Below are positions 1-12,315 of a stretch of DNA of 64,000 bases, in pieces. Origin of the DNA: Quercus robur (Eukaryota > Streptophyta > Magnoliopsida > Fagales > Fagaceae); NCBI RefSeq assembly GCF_932294415.1, contig NC_065538.1, forward strand, positions 74,935,834 through 74,999,833, in the 5' to 3' direction. Within the stretch, counting starts at the first letter, position 1, and the number at the start of each line of letters is the position of its first letter. A program made the position numbers and the translations under genes. The notes under the pieces were generated by a model. The model ran no database searches, was not told the origin of the DNA, and worked only from the letters and a program-made list of their open reading frames with translations.

Positions 1-446
1 AATCCACCACCTGCCCCACCACCGTCGCCACCACCAAACCCTCCCCCACCTCCACCGCCAAGCCCTCCTCCTGTTCCAGACCCAAACCCACCTCCAGCTC
101 CAGCTCCACCTCCAAAACCTGAGCCACCACCTAGTCCACCCCCACCACCTCCTCCCCCACCAAACCCTCCTCCTCCTCCTCCTCCACCCAAGCCAGAACC
201 CCCACCAAATCCAGCTCCACCACCTGCACCAGCACCAGAACCACCACCCAAACCACCACCACCCCCGAGCCCGCCACCACCACCACCACCTAGTCCACCA
301 CCATTACCTGGAAAGTTGTCGAAGAATGTCTTTTGCTCACCCAATGCACCCTTTTGGTTCAAGAGCTTCCTAGCACTAGTACTGGTGCAAATAAGTGCAC
401 CAAGAAGCAGCACCAAAATAAGCTTAGAAGTACCAGAAGCCATCAT
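1..446 (-). CDS. Secreted glycine-rich protein, 5' part (3' end outside window)
   Basis: Read from base 446 leftward this is an open frame with no stop up to the window edge. Two ATGs stand in tandem (446 and 443), so the start is either one. Residues 1-25 are a clear signal peptide (lysine, then a leucine-rich core ILVLLLGALICTS, then a small-residue cleavage site before RKLLNQ). A short hydrophilic stretch with FFDNFPG follows, then a long glycine-rich region with periodic Leu, Phe, Ser and Ala (GGGLGGG, GGGFGGG, GAGAGGG). This layout fits plant cell-wall glycine-rich proteins, which are secreted and structural. The plus strand reads as proline-rich codons, but that strand has no start or signal peptide. 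The C-terminus is missing only because the window ends, so the subclass cannot be fixed. Confidence 0.8.
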   Translation of the reverse strand, partial: MMASGTSKLILVLLLGALICTSTSARKLLNQKGALGEQKTFFDNFPGNGGGLGGGGGGGLGGGGGLGGGSGAGAGGGAGFGGGSGLGGGGGGGGFGGGGGGGGGLGGGSGFGGGAGAGGGFGSGTGGGLGGGGGGGFGGGDGGGAGGG

Positions 447-502
447 TTCTGAGAGAATACCAGAGATAATGTTCGATGAGAAATGAGGTCCGGAAGAAGA
501 GA

Positions 503-511
503 ATATATAGA
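503..511 (-). promoter_or_regulatory. TATA box of the glycine-rich protein gene
   Basis: The minus strand reads CTATATATTC about 60 bases upstream of the ATG at 446. That is a plausible distance for a plant TATA box with a short 5' leader. Confidence 0.5.
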
Positions 512-1139
512 AGTTTAAGAAATGAAATTAGTGAGGGAAGAGGTAACGGTTATGAAGGCCAAAATTAAATTTTCATATACGTACCCATCTAGTCATCTAT
601 AATCCGTGCTTCTTCAGTTATGGGAGCCAACTACCACTACAGAAAAAGAGTGCCCACCCCCCATGTTGATGAGCAGCAACTTGGATTTGCTCATATTCAT
701 TCACTTTTTGATGTTCCTTACATATTGTTAACAACGTTTAAATTCTTTCATCTAACTCTCTTTGTCGTGATTTGATTGAAAAATATTTCTGTTAACTCTT
801 ACTTTTCTCTTTTGCCATGGTTATTTATTTATTTATTTTGGATGGATATGCCAAAGTGATTCGAAATAGGAGAGTAATGGATAATATAAGGTCCACTAAT
901 TAAGCATAATCTCAAGCTCATTTCGAAATATAAACTCTTCTATACTCTTAATTACCTAATTGAGGAAACCGATAGTAAACTATCAAACTTGTCAATTCTT
1001 GGCATTAGATCATGTGCTTGAGTCCAATAGGGCGTTCGTCTCAGTAGTCCACTAAGTGAAAAAGTGTATGCATTAACATGTGCAACAATAATTATCCTTA
1101 ATTTTAATATTTTATTTAAATACTTTATTTTTTGAGTAG

Positions 1140-1312
1140 TTCTAAGACTACAAATTATTTCACAACTTTTTTGTCATAATTCTAATGTGGCAGATTGTGA
1201 GTGGTTAACTATCATTTACACATGGACTCACCATTTTTTTTTTTACCAATCACTCTATTACGTCATTGTTGTGACAAGAAATTGTAAAAAATTATGTGGT
1301 CTCATACTTTTT
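1140..1312. repeat. Small fold-back repeat
   Basis: The two halves are loosely inverted: CACAACTTTTTTGTCAT near the left and TTGTTGTGACAAGAAATTG near the right. It also holds a GTGGCAGATTGTGA motif that recurs, as GTGGCAAATTGTGA, in the long inverted element at 19.2-20.2 kb. It looks like a short non-autonomous DNA element of the same group. Ends and target duplication are not clear. Confidence 0.3.
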
Positions 1313-1683
1313 CTTATTTTTTTGGGTACAAAAGTGATGCTCATTTGAGAGGATGACCTTCCACATAGCCAACCATCCATATATATAAGAGAAATCTTGG
1401 TCTCTAAACCTGTTATATTTACGATTCCATGACTATGAAATCTTAGAGTTTGTAGACCACGCACAGGCAAGTTTGTAGAGTACATTAAATGAAGCCTTGG
1501 TTCAATCGTTCTTCTGTTGCATACACGGTATGGCTCAAAATATATGCTTAAACCTATAAAGTGATTAATAGATAATGTTAGGATTTTAAAATTTTGATAT
1601 TTTGATTTATTGTGATGTTGAATCAATCGGCAATGTGTTATCTTATCTTGTAACTTAAAATATTAGTACAATGGGCTGCCGAC

Positions 1684-1700
1684 GCTATAAATATAAAAGA
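1684..1700 (+). promoter_or_regulatory. Possible TATA box upstream of a small ORF
   Basis: CTATAAATATAAAAG follows a TGGGCTGCC stretch and lies about 115 bases before the small ORF at 1804. The match to a plant TATA box is good. That it drives transcription is inference. Confidence 0.3.
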
Positions 1701-1803
1701 CATAGGGACCCTGCAGCTTTTAAGAAGCGCCAAACTATGTACCAACCTTTGTACACAATTTAAGCTGCTGAAATATATAGGTGAGTGTATTTTTCACCTG
1801 AAA

Positions 1804-1935
1804 ATGAAATCTCACCATTTGGTAATTTTGTTTTGCATGACGGCAATATATGATCTCAAGCAAACTATTGCTGACCATATTTCCCAGTTACACTCAAAGA
1901 AGAAAACTAATTTCAACCGTGTGAATCTTCAATGA
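1804..1935 (+). CDS. Possible 43-residue small peptide
   Basis: An ATG-to-TGA frame of 44 codons lies behind a TATA-like sequence. It encodes a short basic start (MKSHH), a hydrophobic stretch (LVILFCMTAIY), then a polar basic tail (HSKKKTNFNRVNLQ). The shape resembles a small secreted peptide, but the hydrophobic stretch is short. No family was recognised. There is only one cysteine, so it is not a defensin-like peptide as it stands. A second open stretch in another frame follows directly (to about 2030), so a spliced product is possible. Chance occurrence is also quite possible at this length. Confidence 0.22.
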   Translation: MKSHHLVILFCMTAIYDLKQTIADHISQLHSKKKTNFNRVNLQ

Positions 1936-2952
1936 GTATATATGGATAAGAATGTGTGCCTTACCTTCACCCTTGATAATAATAGCTCAAACTATGCATT
2001 GGGGACTAAAGTTATAGCAAGTGCTTGCTAATGTAACTTTCAACGCAGAATGCCATTCTTCATTCAAATCCGCTGCCTGAAACTTTTTGCTCCTTTGGTT
2101 AATTACATGCGCGAGTTAATAGTGAGAGAGAAAATCCTAAGTGACTAAGTTGAATTATTGAGCATAAATTATCAAGCCTAGTTGAACTAAATTGAATTGA
2201 AGTAAACCATTCTGAAGTGCACTAATTCGAAGTAAATCATCTCAAAATGAACCAATCCAGAGCAAGCGATATCGAAGTAAAGTGTAAATTGTAGAAAATT
2301 TAACACATTAAAGCCTAAACGATTATTCCACCACTAAATTGATTTGAAGCAAACAAGAATTTAGATCAAACTTAAACAAACAACTAAATATTGCATCAAA
2401 CTTGATAAATATTGAATTAAATAAGATCACGAGTACAAAGGAAATGCACTTACAATAAGTCTATATAAAATCTCCTACAAAGTCTTAGGACTACTTGATT
2501 TGCCTAAGAACTACTCTTTATAATTGAGGTTTTGACGGTTACACTTGGTTCTCTTTTCCATGTGTCTCTCCTAAATTGACACCCCCTGGCCATGATAACT
2601 ATATCTTCCTGCTAGCAGGAGTTGGTAGCCTCTTATGACCACGTTGAGGCAACTACAACTAGCTACTTCCTTGATATCTTTGTTCACGTAGCAAGTGTCT
2701 TCTCTGTTGATTATGTTTCATTAACCGCCCATGTTTTTCTCAAGGTAACTACTCACAATCCCATAGAATTTTTTTTTATTTTTTATTTTTAATACCAAAC
2801 AAAGAGATTACATCACATTACAAAATTTGGAGTCTGTCTTGCTATCATATTAGCAAGTTTCTTGCTTTCAGCTAATACAGAGTCTGAAGTTCTCAAAAAA
2901 AAAAACAATTAGCATAGAGTATTGCTTAATAATATTAATTATATAAATTTTC
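1936..2952. other. Intergenic, no gene seen
   Basis: AT-rich sequence with loose repetition of GAAGTAAA/AACCAAT words around 2190-2290. No convincing ORF, RNA gene or complete mobile element was seen. Confidence 0.5.
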
Positions 2953-2955
2953 TAA

Positions 2956-3745
2956 GAGCACTCATAGCAATGAAACTAAATAGCTATATAGCTATTTTAG
3001 CTTCACCAAAATACAAAAATGACTCTACAGCAGAGGTATAGCTAAAAATTTTAGCTTCAGAGCTACAATACGCAGCTATTTTTAGCTACGTACTATAGCT
3101 TGAAGCTAATTTTTTTTTTATCACACTTCTCTCTCTTCTCTCATTAAACAAACATTTCCTATTTTCTTTCTCTCTCTTCGGCTTCTCTTCTTTCTTCCTC
3201 AATTTTTTTTCTCTCTAGCTCACCGGCCAGCTCCCTCATCTCCCTCATCCCTCAAAGAAACCGAAAAAGAAAAAGCAAAACTGGGATCCAAAATGGCGAA
3301 TCCAATTTCGGCACAAGCGCCACTAAGATCCGCAATGGACTTTTTCTCAGACCCACTGGACTCTCACCTGCTATGGTTCAAGCCCTCACTCTTCCTCTCC
3401 CCAAACTTCGACTTTGAATCCCACATTTCAGAGCTCCGCACCTTCGTCCCCTTCGACACGCTCCGATCCAAGCTTGAGTCACAGCGCCGCACTCAACCAC
3501 TAGCTCATCGACCTCATCAACCGCGACTATGCCGACTTCATCAACCTTAGCACCAAGCTCGTTGATGTCGATGCCTTTGTCGTGCGAATGCGCGCTCCGC
3601 TCCTCGAACTCCGTTCCCTCATTTTTTATTTTGTTTGTGATTGGTGATTTTGTTTGGTCTAGGTTAAGGAAAAAGATTAAGGATTTGGGTTTGTGGTTTT
3701 TTCTTTCCTAGTGGTGGTGGTGGTGGATGTTTGTATTGTGCTGGT

Positions 3746-3785
<40 letters not shown>

Positions 3786-3950
3786 TATGTGGATGTTTTT
3801 ATTATTATTTTAATGAGTTATTTGTATTATTTTAATCAAATAGCTAAAAATATAGCTTCATTGCTGTGGGGTGTGAAAATGTAAAATAGATAAAGTGACT
3901 TTTATAGGTGCCAAATAGCTATATTTTTTGCTCCATTGCTATAGATGCTC
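2956..3950. mobile_element. MITE-like DNA element carrying a COG2 fragment
   Basis: Left end GAGCACTCATAGCAATGAAAC and the inverted right end GAGCATCTATAGCAATGGAGC match at 16 of 21 positions. TAA stands directly outside both ends (2953-2955 and 3951-3953). A three-base TAA duplication with short inverted ends fits the PIF/Harbinger (Tourist-like) group. Sub-terminal DNA on both sides is built of TAGCTATA/AGCTAAAA words, and the centre is foreign: a COG2 5' leader, exon 1 fragment and probable intron start, then a run of 38 T (3747-3784). No transposase is encoded, so the element is non-autonomous. Class assignment rests on the 3-bp duplication and is inference. Confidence 0.6.
3293..3620 (+). 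pseudogene. COG2: Captured COG2 exon 1 fragment
   Basis: The frame from 3293 encodes an N-terminus recognisable as conserved oligomeric Golgi complex subunit 2, a tethering factor for retrograde Golgi traffic: SAMDFFSDPLDS, LLWFKPSLFLSPNFDFE and SELRTFVPFDTLRSKL. After about residue 64 small indels near 3490-3515 shift the frame. The expected continuation reappears in another frame as LIDLINRDYADFINLSTKL and VVRMRAPLLELR up to about 3614, with a TAG just before it. The T-rich sequence after 3620 looks like the start of an intron. A full COG2 is several hundred residues longer, so this is a dead fragment. It lies wholly inside the element at 2956-3950. Confidence 0.75.
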
Positions 3951-3953
3951 TAA

Positions 3954-6710
3954 TAAGTTTTCAATCCATCAAAGCAAGTGAGTCTTAGACCTCCAAAAGA
4001 GTTGGATTTTCTTGCTATCAGTTAGGATCACCACCCTTTGAAGACCCAAATGAGCTGTGTAGAGAAGCGCCTCATAGAATTGCCTTAGATTAACGCCAGT
4101 CGTGACTCACCTGGGCCTTAATGTTTGGTTTTATTATATTCCACATGGACATCCACGCAACCTCTATTTTAACCTGGCTAATCTCTGCTCTTCCATGTGT
4201 TCTGCTAATTAATTAATTATTTGGCTCAGCACATGCCCTTTTTAATTTAGTCCTATGTAGCTATGTTGCTCCAAACCTCATATGGAGCCCTTTCATTTGC
4301 CCTCTAGCGAACGTGCCATTAGCATATGAGAAAAATAAATTATAAATATATACTAGAAAAATATCTAGATATGAAAATTAAAAAAAAAAAAAAAAATCTA
4401 AAAAATGGATCTATTGATAATTTGTTACTAGTGATAGAAAAAAGAAATTTGGTGAACTTTTTGTAATTTATATTTACTTTCAAAACTAAAGCCAAGAGCT
4501 TTGTAGTTCAAATAGCATTTTTTAGTGTTTTTAATATAAATGTTTAGAGTTCAAATTTCCCATCCTCCAACTATTGAATTATCCAACAACAAAAACTAAA
4601 ATTCTGAAAGGAATTTTTACAAATAGAAGAAAATATTCCAATTGAAAATCTAAATTATATAAAAAGAAAAAAAAATGATTCTTTATCAAGTATATCTATG
4701 TTACAATTTTTTTAATAAAAAAGAAGTGTTTTAAAAACTAAAATTAATAAAAATCCTGCCAAGATTGATTATGCCACACCCAAAAAAAAAAAAAGAAGTT
4801 GAATAGAGATGTTAACAAAATTTGAATACAAAAATTTTATTATTAATTTTTCATCTCAAAAAGTGAGAAAAATGGATTTCAATTAAAATAATTATAATAC
4901 ATAAGTTATATATATTCTTTAATTATTTGATATAAGAAAAAATCTTACTTAAAATTAGCCTTGGAGTGCACTCTTAATTATTTGTGTTTATAAACTATTG
5001 TTGACTTCCCATGATATCTTTAGATATGGAGCTTTGAATGGGCATGAGCCTTATCTATTACACACATGCACCCGCCCTGTCTTGTCTTGTGCGTGGAGAG
5101 TCCAACTTAATTAGTTTTGTTTTGGCTCATTTATAACTCCCTCATTTTTCAAATTATTTGTCGTTGGACTAAACTTTCGCGATGTTAGAGTTGTTTGTGA
5201 CTGTTGTCAAAACGTTACCATTTAGCTTATTTTGTAAGCTAATATATTATTTTATTGATATTTGACCAAGTCAATGGTTGATTTAACACACCATCAGATA
5301 CTTTCTCATAAACTTTTATAACCTTCTCCAGCAAATTAATGGTAGTTCTAGGATTTTTTTTTTTTTTTTAGGAAAGTCAGTAAGAAGATACATCTTAGAT
5401 AAAATATGAATCTTATGGTTTAAATGATTTTCTTATTATAAATTTGTCTATAATATATACTAGTAATAGAATAAAAAAATAAACTATAGGTTCATTTGAC
5501 ATATTTTTTCTTAATATAATAAACATGTTAATTATTGTTGTGAATTTTAATTATTACTACTTAAAATAATTTTATTTATTAGTTTATGACAATTTTATGT
5601 TTACATTGTACTATATATCAATGTAAGATTTATATTATAGATAATTATACTATACACATTTGCAAAAACTATACAATATTGTATGTACATTTGTTTAGAA
5701 ACAATGTAAATATTACAATGATAGTACAATGTAAACTATGAATTTTTCATTAGTTTATTTCAAATTTATTAAGATCTAAATGGGCTTTTTAAAATGATTC
5801 TAGATGGAAAAAAAATTTTACTTTGTTGTTGGGCTTAATATTTCTCCCAGATTTTAGATAAAATAGGATTGTTGTTAGCCATCTTTTTGTATCTAAAAAG
5901 ATCAAAATATTGTTAAGATAATCATAATTAAACTTATTTTAAGTGGGTTTTAAAAAAATTTAGAGTCAAGTGTTCAAATTTTTATTTAGGAGGGTCAAAT
6001 AAAAATATATATTATATGTATAAAAAAAAAAATTTGCTAGCTCAGGGAGTTCATTTGAAACCCCTGGACTGTACATGGTGCCGCCCATGCAGCAAACCAC
6101 TTAAATCTACAACTCTTTGTCTTCCTCAAGTGTTCCTATTCTCTCCTGCAGAATTTTTTATTCTTTGAAATTTTCTTTTATCGATTACATAGGAAAGATT
6201 TCTATAAAAGGTTAGTTCTTAAACTTTTGTGTGTGAAATCCAGTGTAAATGTCAATGCTATAATATGATCCTGGAGAGTTGTTAAGCCAAAGTAACCATT
6301 TCACACTAGGCCAGATTCACTTGGACCTTTGTACTACTGTATTACATTGTACTTTCCTAGTTAGGCTAAAAGCCCGTATGAAGGCTCCCTTGTGAAAAGC
6401 ATGATGTATGTGATTGAAATTAATTTTACTCAACGACAGAATAGTGCTATTCGCACATATACCTTCCACACAACCCACATAGTTCATCTCAACCTTTGGT
6501 TTTCAAAACAAAATACTGAAAACTCACTTAGTGTATAAAATACTTGTGAATGTTTAGACTCCCAAATACAAATTTTCTATTATAAGTTTATATTCAAACA
6601 ATATATGTGCGAAATATGAAATATAAGTAATACCCAAATTCCCAAACTACTCTAAGCCATTAATTAATCACAACTAGCAGAAATTAAAAGCTAAAAATAA
6701 AGGAAAGAGA
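3954..6710. other. AT-rich intergenic, no gene seen
   Basis: Very AT-rich DNA with several homopolymer A and T runs (for example 4381-4396 and 5351-5369). No ORF with recognisable protein features and no RNA gene was found on either strand. Confidence 0.5.
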
Positions 6711-6831
6711 GATGCAAATACAAGATAACACTGGCAGGTGTTATCGAAGAGGAAACCAAAGAACTCGGCGAGATGCAAACACAAGATAACACAGGCACGT
6801 GTTATTGAAGAGGAAACCAAAGAACTCGGTG
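6711..6831. repeat. 60-bp tandem repeat, two copies
   Basis: A 60-base unit beginning GATGCAAA(T/C)ACAAG and ending AAGAACTCGG is present twice (from 6712 and from 6772) with few differences. The following sequence to about 7650, rich in GAGTCAC/GAGTCTAG words, looks repeat-derived, but no element ends could be set. Confidence 0.55.
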
Positions 6832-8201
6832 AAAAACCTCTTCGCCGCCATTCAAGCGGTAAATGATCTATAAGAAAATCAATTGGGGTACATGAATAGT
6901 AATAGACCCTCTAAGCCTAATCTACTTAATGCACCTAAGCCCTCCAAGCTTCTTGCTCCAACAAGGTTACACCGAATCGTGTCTTCTCTAACTTTCCGGA
7001 TCTCGCAATTAGCACATTGCATCAACCAATATGAATTGGTTCTCTCTTGAACTGCTTCCCAAACGCCAAAAACCTTCTTATTACTCTGAATTTGGTGAGG
7101 TAAGGATTTGGTTTATGATCCTCTCATGGGTATGACAATGGAAAAGACGAAAATAGAGGAATTTGGAGAATCAAATGTATAAGATTGTGGATGAATCAAT
7201 CTTATTTTCTCTAGGGTTTCTTTCTCAAAATTTTCTTTGGAAGCCCTCTATATTTCATGGGTATAAGAGTATTTATAGTAGAGTATGAGGTGAAATGTGA
7301 AAAGTCATTTTTTCAGCAAAACAGGGTGCATTAGCGAGTCACTACGAGACTGGGATGAGTCGCAAGTTCCAGTCACTAGTTACTAGACTAGGCCAAACTG
7401 TACTTTTTGTCTTATAGTGATTCAGCTGGCCTGACTCTTCATCTTCCTGCATGCTTCACACGTGTGCTTTATTTTGGCAAGTCACCACTCATAAGTCAGT
7501 CGCGAGTCTAGTCGTGAGTCACCTTTTTGTTGCACACTCTTGATTAAATCTTCACTCTCATACACACAACACTTATATTATTCTCATCCAAAAACAGGGT
7601 TTCTAAATGCTGAATTACAAGCAAATTTGACACGGAATAAAGTCAATACATAGATGAATGAATTCAACTTTACAAATACAAATTGACTTTGAGAATAAAA
7701 TTAATACAAATGTGACATCTTCCATTTAAAAATGATGCAGAGATATGAGAAATTTGTGTACAATTTAATTATGTGCAAAAAGCATTTCTATTAATATCTT
7801 GGTGTTTGAGTAGAAATCAATTTTTAATTAATTTTGGACTATTGTCATTGTTTTTAGGTTGTTCAAAGTGAACTATATGATGCTATAACCAGCTCGAAGT
7901 AAAATCTAACTTTGTATTGGTTTTGCATTTTAAAATTGTGAGAAAACTATGTTTTCGTACGGAAACTTTTCACAACAACAACACTTTCCATAATTTTAAC
8001 AAGCACTAAATTTCATTTTTAAAAACCAGAATGTTTTCAAAACAGAACTTCTAAAACCGCTATTTTTTTTAAGATGTACATTTTCAAATAGCTAACCCAA
8101 ATGAACACAACCACGTCTTGGTCTCTGTATTGTAGAACTACCAACAAGGTCAAGTCACTTTTTGAAGTCCCAAAAGTGTCTTTATCATTATGTGCATGAT
8201 T

Positions 8202-10007
8202 TTAAGCAAGAGTAAGCTCAAGAGAGACATCATTGACATCGGCACTTTTGTTCAGCTTCAACAGTGACTGGGGCGCTTTTGAGTTCATTGATAAAGACAT
8301 TTTGCAATCATTCACTCGCTCTGTATTCCCTGTAAATATTTCTAATGCTTGATGATTGCTCTTGCAACCGGAAACAGTACCTAGTAACACTCCCTTCTGC
8401 TCATTCCTTCCCTGAAAATATAATAAATTAACACGGAAATATTTAGACCGATGACAAGAACAAACGTGTATGTGTTTGTAGTGTACACATGTGTATGTGC
8501 TTGTTGTGTATACATGTGCTTGTGCATGCGTGCGTGTCTGTGAAGAAGGTATCTCATACATCTTATATAATAGTGTGTGAGTATCATGTAGCTATGATCC
8601 GCACACTCTGATCTGTGGTAAAATGCATATATGGAATGAATAAGATAATTATTAGCGTTTTAGAGAGGGAGAGAGAGAGTACTTGAGTAGCGTAGCTCTT
8701 GAGCAGATCCTTGAAGATGATGTAAGACTTTGGCTTCTTCTCCCATGCTTTGCTTGTTGTTTCTTGGTATGATAGCGGCTCAGTTACATCCTTTCCAATA
8801 TTCCCCACGTCTTGCTTCATCAACCTGCCACCAAAGTCACCAAAAACTGAATACGTAATTGATTCTCATGGCTATGTATCACTGGAATCCTCCATACTGA
8901 GGTGATTCTTATTCTCAATGTTAGAACACGTGGGGCTGTAAAAAGGTTCTTCTCTACATACAAATTTCCCCTTGGCATATATTCTCCTTTTCATGATGAT
9001 TGTTTAGAAAAAGAAGAAAACCTATCATCTTACAGTCAAATTGATAATATACTTAAATGAATGATGTAAGCCACAGCGCATCAACAATGAGTATGTGTGA
9101 GAATCATATAAATATATATATATATATATATATTAATTATGGTTGATATATTATAGGATTAGTGCTCATGATATATATACTATAGAGTAAGAAATATGTT
9201 TAAAAAAATCCACAAACCATTGGTTTGGTATGGTTGTATTCTTGAGAGTACGATCTCCATTGCAATGAGTTAACTGTAATGAGTTGTTATCAACGAATCC
9301 CTTGTCCTTCTGTTGGCAATTGCTTTGCTCTAAGCATGATAAGAAATTTGAATTAGGGAAAACCTGCATTGTTTCATTCTTTGCTGTCTCTGCTCCTCCT
9401 GCAACAAGAATCAACACATACAGCTTAAAGAAGAGGTTTCCATGGTACACTTTTCTCTCGTACAAAGGTGTAACCTACTTATGGTCAAAGGAGGTGTAAT
9501 TCATAGTATGAGTAACTATCAAGTGCACATAACCAAACAAACAACTTGGGACCTAAACATTTGCGTAAGTGCGCGCTTGGTTGAACTAAAATGCACTTTT
9601 TTTTTTTCAAAATCTAATATAGAATAATCTCTAATTAAAAAAATATATGTAACATCTGAATAAAAGAATTAATAAACTCAAATTAGTAATATATTTTTCC
9701 TGTTAGTTAAAAATTTTAAATGGATAGTGCAATTGCACAAAATTTAAGTTCAAATTTTATATAAATTATTTTAATTTCTTTATATTTTTATATGATAATT
9801 TTTTTTTAGAATACTAAACATTTTTAACACACACACGAGGAGGGGGAAGAGGATTTTAAAGAAACTTTATATAGCAAATTTGAAAACAATTATTAATGGA
9901 CAATATAATAATAATAATGTAGTTATAATATTTTATATAATTCTCTAGTGCTTTATAAAATCAAATAAAGTATATGATTCTTCTAAAAAAAAGGTATATG
10001 ATTTAAT

Positions 10008-10041
<34 letters not shown>

Positions 10042-11363
10042 CCAAAAGTCAAAGACCATGTAGTGGAAAAATAGTAAATTAGTGTAGTACAATGCCTTAA
10101 TAAAAATGTTTGTATAATGAATTAATATTCATATCAATTCCTCCAAGGTCAAATAATTAATTTTCATGATTCATATAATTTTTTTATACCAAAAAAGTAA
10201 AAGCATGCCTAGGGCATGCGTTTTGCTCATTTAAAAAGTGTTAGAAAAACGTGCCTCACCCACTCTCCATTAAATGAGTACCGTTTCGGTTTCGGTTTGG
10301 TGAAATGCTTATTCCTTATTAACGTTTTCAATTTTGAACTTTAAGCATACATAAACACGCTTAATTTTAAAAACATTGTAGCCTACGGAATAATTTTCCA
10401 TACCTTTGACATTAATTATTCTTTTCAAATTCTGTTTTCATAACTATATCTTGGAATACTTGTAAGGTATCAAAACTAGCTAGGAAAATAATAATAAGAT
10501 TACACTATATAGCATGACGATGATTTGATAGAAGTATAAAAACCAAACTACAATAGAATATTTTGGGGGGAAAAGAATGTCCTTATCAATAGTGGATCAT
10601 TGTTGTTTACAAAAAATTCTTTGTAAAATATTCAATACATCCATTTTACTACATATTTCTTTCATATAAATATATTCTTCACATATGAATCTTCTAAATA
10701 CATATATTTGAGAAAAAAATACAATATATCAAAATAATTTTAGAGATTTAGAGATGAAATGTGACAAAGGTTAGAGTTTTAGAGATGAAATGTACTATTG
10801 TCGCCAAACTTTATATATTCTTTCTTTGTTCTTATATGGCAAATATTATGCATTAGGACTGTCACACATCCTTTATAAGTAAAATTTTATGAGATGAAGT
10901 TACAACACCATTGATGAAACGCATAGGAATCTTTTAAGGAAATGACAAAAAAATTATATGTCTTGGTCAAAGAAAACTTCATCAGCCATATGAATTACAT
11001 CAAACAATTTATATTAGCCCACTATTATTGAATTTGTTGCAAGGGATCAGTGGTTTTCAGCTCTTATACTCTTATTTATTCAAGATTTTTTTGGATTCAA
11101 CTCTTATTTAAGACTATTCTTAAGCAATAATTATCTTGTTCATCCGTTATTATTCATTTGTATATAAACATTTTTACTCTCAAGATGTGTGGACCCCATA
11201 TATAGCTGTGTGGATCTCACACACAAGGAATGATGCATGCATGAAATACCTTTCCGCAAACAAAGAATTGTTTTACTTTGACTGATTGGGAATCAGTAAG
11301 GTAAGTGCTTTAATAGTCCTCTAGATACCCACGTTAGCCCCCCCCCCCCCCCCCCCCGGCCCC

Positions 11364-11394
<31 letters not shown>

Positions 11395-12241
11395 AAAAAA
11401 AAAAAAATTCTGCGGAGACAATTTATCATATAGATAGCTAAAACTGTACCTTTTATGATCACAAGGATAAATGGAATTACCAACCTGATCTTCATTGTTA
11501 AAATCAAAGGAAAATTGGTAAAGAAATGTATATGCCTGCATCAGGAAAATGGAGTACATGTGTTTTTACCATGGGGGATCATGATTTTACATACCTTCTA
11601 GCATCTGCTCATGCTTCATGCTCCTGTACATCTGTCAATAATCAACCTATACGTTAGAAAGACTATCAAAAATATCAAAACTGTAATCACACCAAAAAAG
11701 ATCATAACAAAGAATTCACAAGATAAGAATATATATGATCTTTATCTGAAAAGGAGGATTTGATAATAAACCTGAAGATGGCTCTTTACGTGAGATAAGG
11801 TAAGGCCATTCACATTCATTATTTGTAAAACCATCTTTGGAGTAGCTCCTATATATTTAACAACAACAAAATTGAGAATTTTGTTAACAAAAAATTAAGC
11901 ATAACATTACTTCATTTCCTTTTAAAAATTTTTTTTTTTATTTTAAAAAGGGCGATATTTTGGCCATAATAAATAGACATCTTACTGTCTTCTCCTCCAA
12001 GCCTTTCAACTGCATGCACAAAGCAGAGATGAAGATCAGGTGTCCACCGGAGCCGAGGCATTTTGGATCGAACATATGGCCTAACTACAGGCGGCGATTT
12101 CAAGCTTAACTCTGGCAATTTCTCAATGGCGTATCGCTTAGAAGGTCTCATGATATGAGATGATTTTGAAAGATATTCTTCATTAACAAGAGAAGAGAAT
12201 GAAGACCCTTTGTGTGAGCTCTCACCTTCAAATCTCTTCAT
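8202..12241 (-). CDS. GARP/G2-like MYB-family transcription factor, six exons
   Basis: Exons (minus strand) 12241-11986, 11848-11772, 11631-11595, 9398-9218, 8824-8683 and 8411-8202 splice at GT-AG sites and keep one frame, giving about 300 residues. The G2-like DNA-binding domain spans roughly residues 63-116: PRLRWTPDLHLCFVHAVERL, GGED, then RATPKMVLQIMNVNGL and LSHVKSHLQMYRSMKH. The domain is split over exons 1-3, as is usual in this family. The C-terminus ends VSLELTLA, an LxLxL-type (EAR-like) motif that suggests repression. Relatives are the plant MYB-like proteins with an SHLQMYR signature. The intron between exons 3 and 4 is about 2.2 kb and contains a long C/A homopolymer. An open stretch near 11460-11500 in that intron does not keep frame and was left out. 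Exons 4-6 are less conserved, so their edges are less sure than exons 1-3. Confidence 0.82.
11338..11407. repeat. Long C then A homopolymer tract
   Basis: A run of about 20 C, a GG, about 25 C, then more than 20 A, inside intron 3 of the GARP gene. The true length is uncertain, since such tracts are error-prone in sequencing and assembly. Confidence 0.8.
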
Positions 12242-12304
12242 GGCTTCTTGTGTGTGACAGAGAGAGGTCAGGGGGGAGTGTTTGCTCAGGATGGTTCAAA
12301 AGAG

Positions 12305-12313
12305 AATAAATAG
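12305..12313 (-). promoter_or_regulatory. TATA-like box of the GARP gene
   Basis: Minus strand CTATTTATT about 65-70 bases upstream of the ATG at 12241, followed by a CT-rich leader. Confidence 0.35.
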
Positions 12314-12315
12314 CA

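Noticed and set aside
1-310. Proline-rich (extensin-like) protein on the plus strand
   Set aside because: The minus strand has a start codon, signal peptide and TATA box leading into the same DNA read as glycine codons; the plus strand has none of these.
11293-11559. Extra exon of the GARP gene (NNEDQVGNSIYPCDHKR)
   Set aside because: The peptide looks plausible, but no acceptor/donor pair there keeps the phase between exons 3 and 4.
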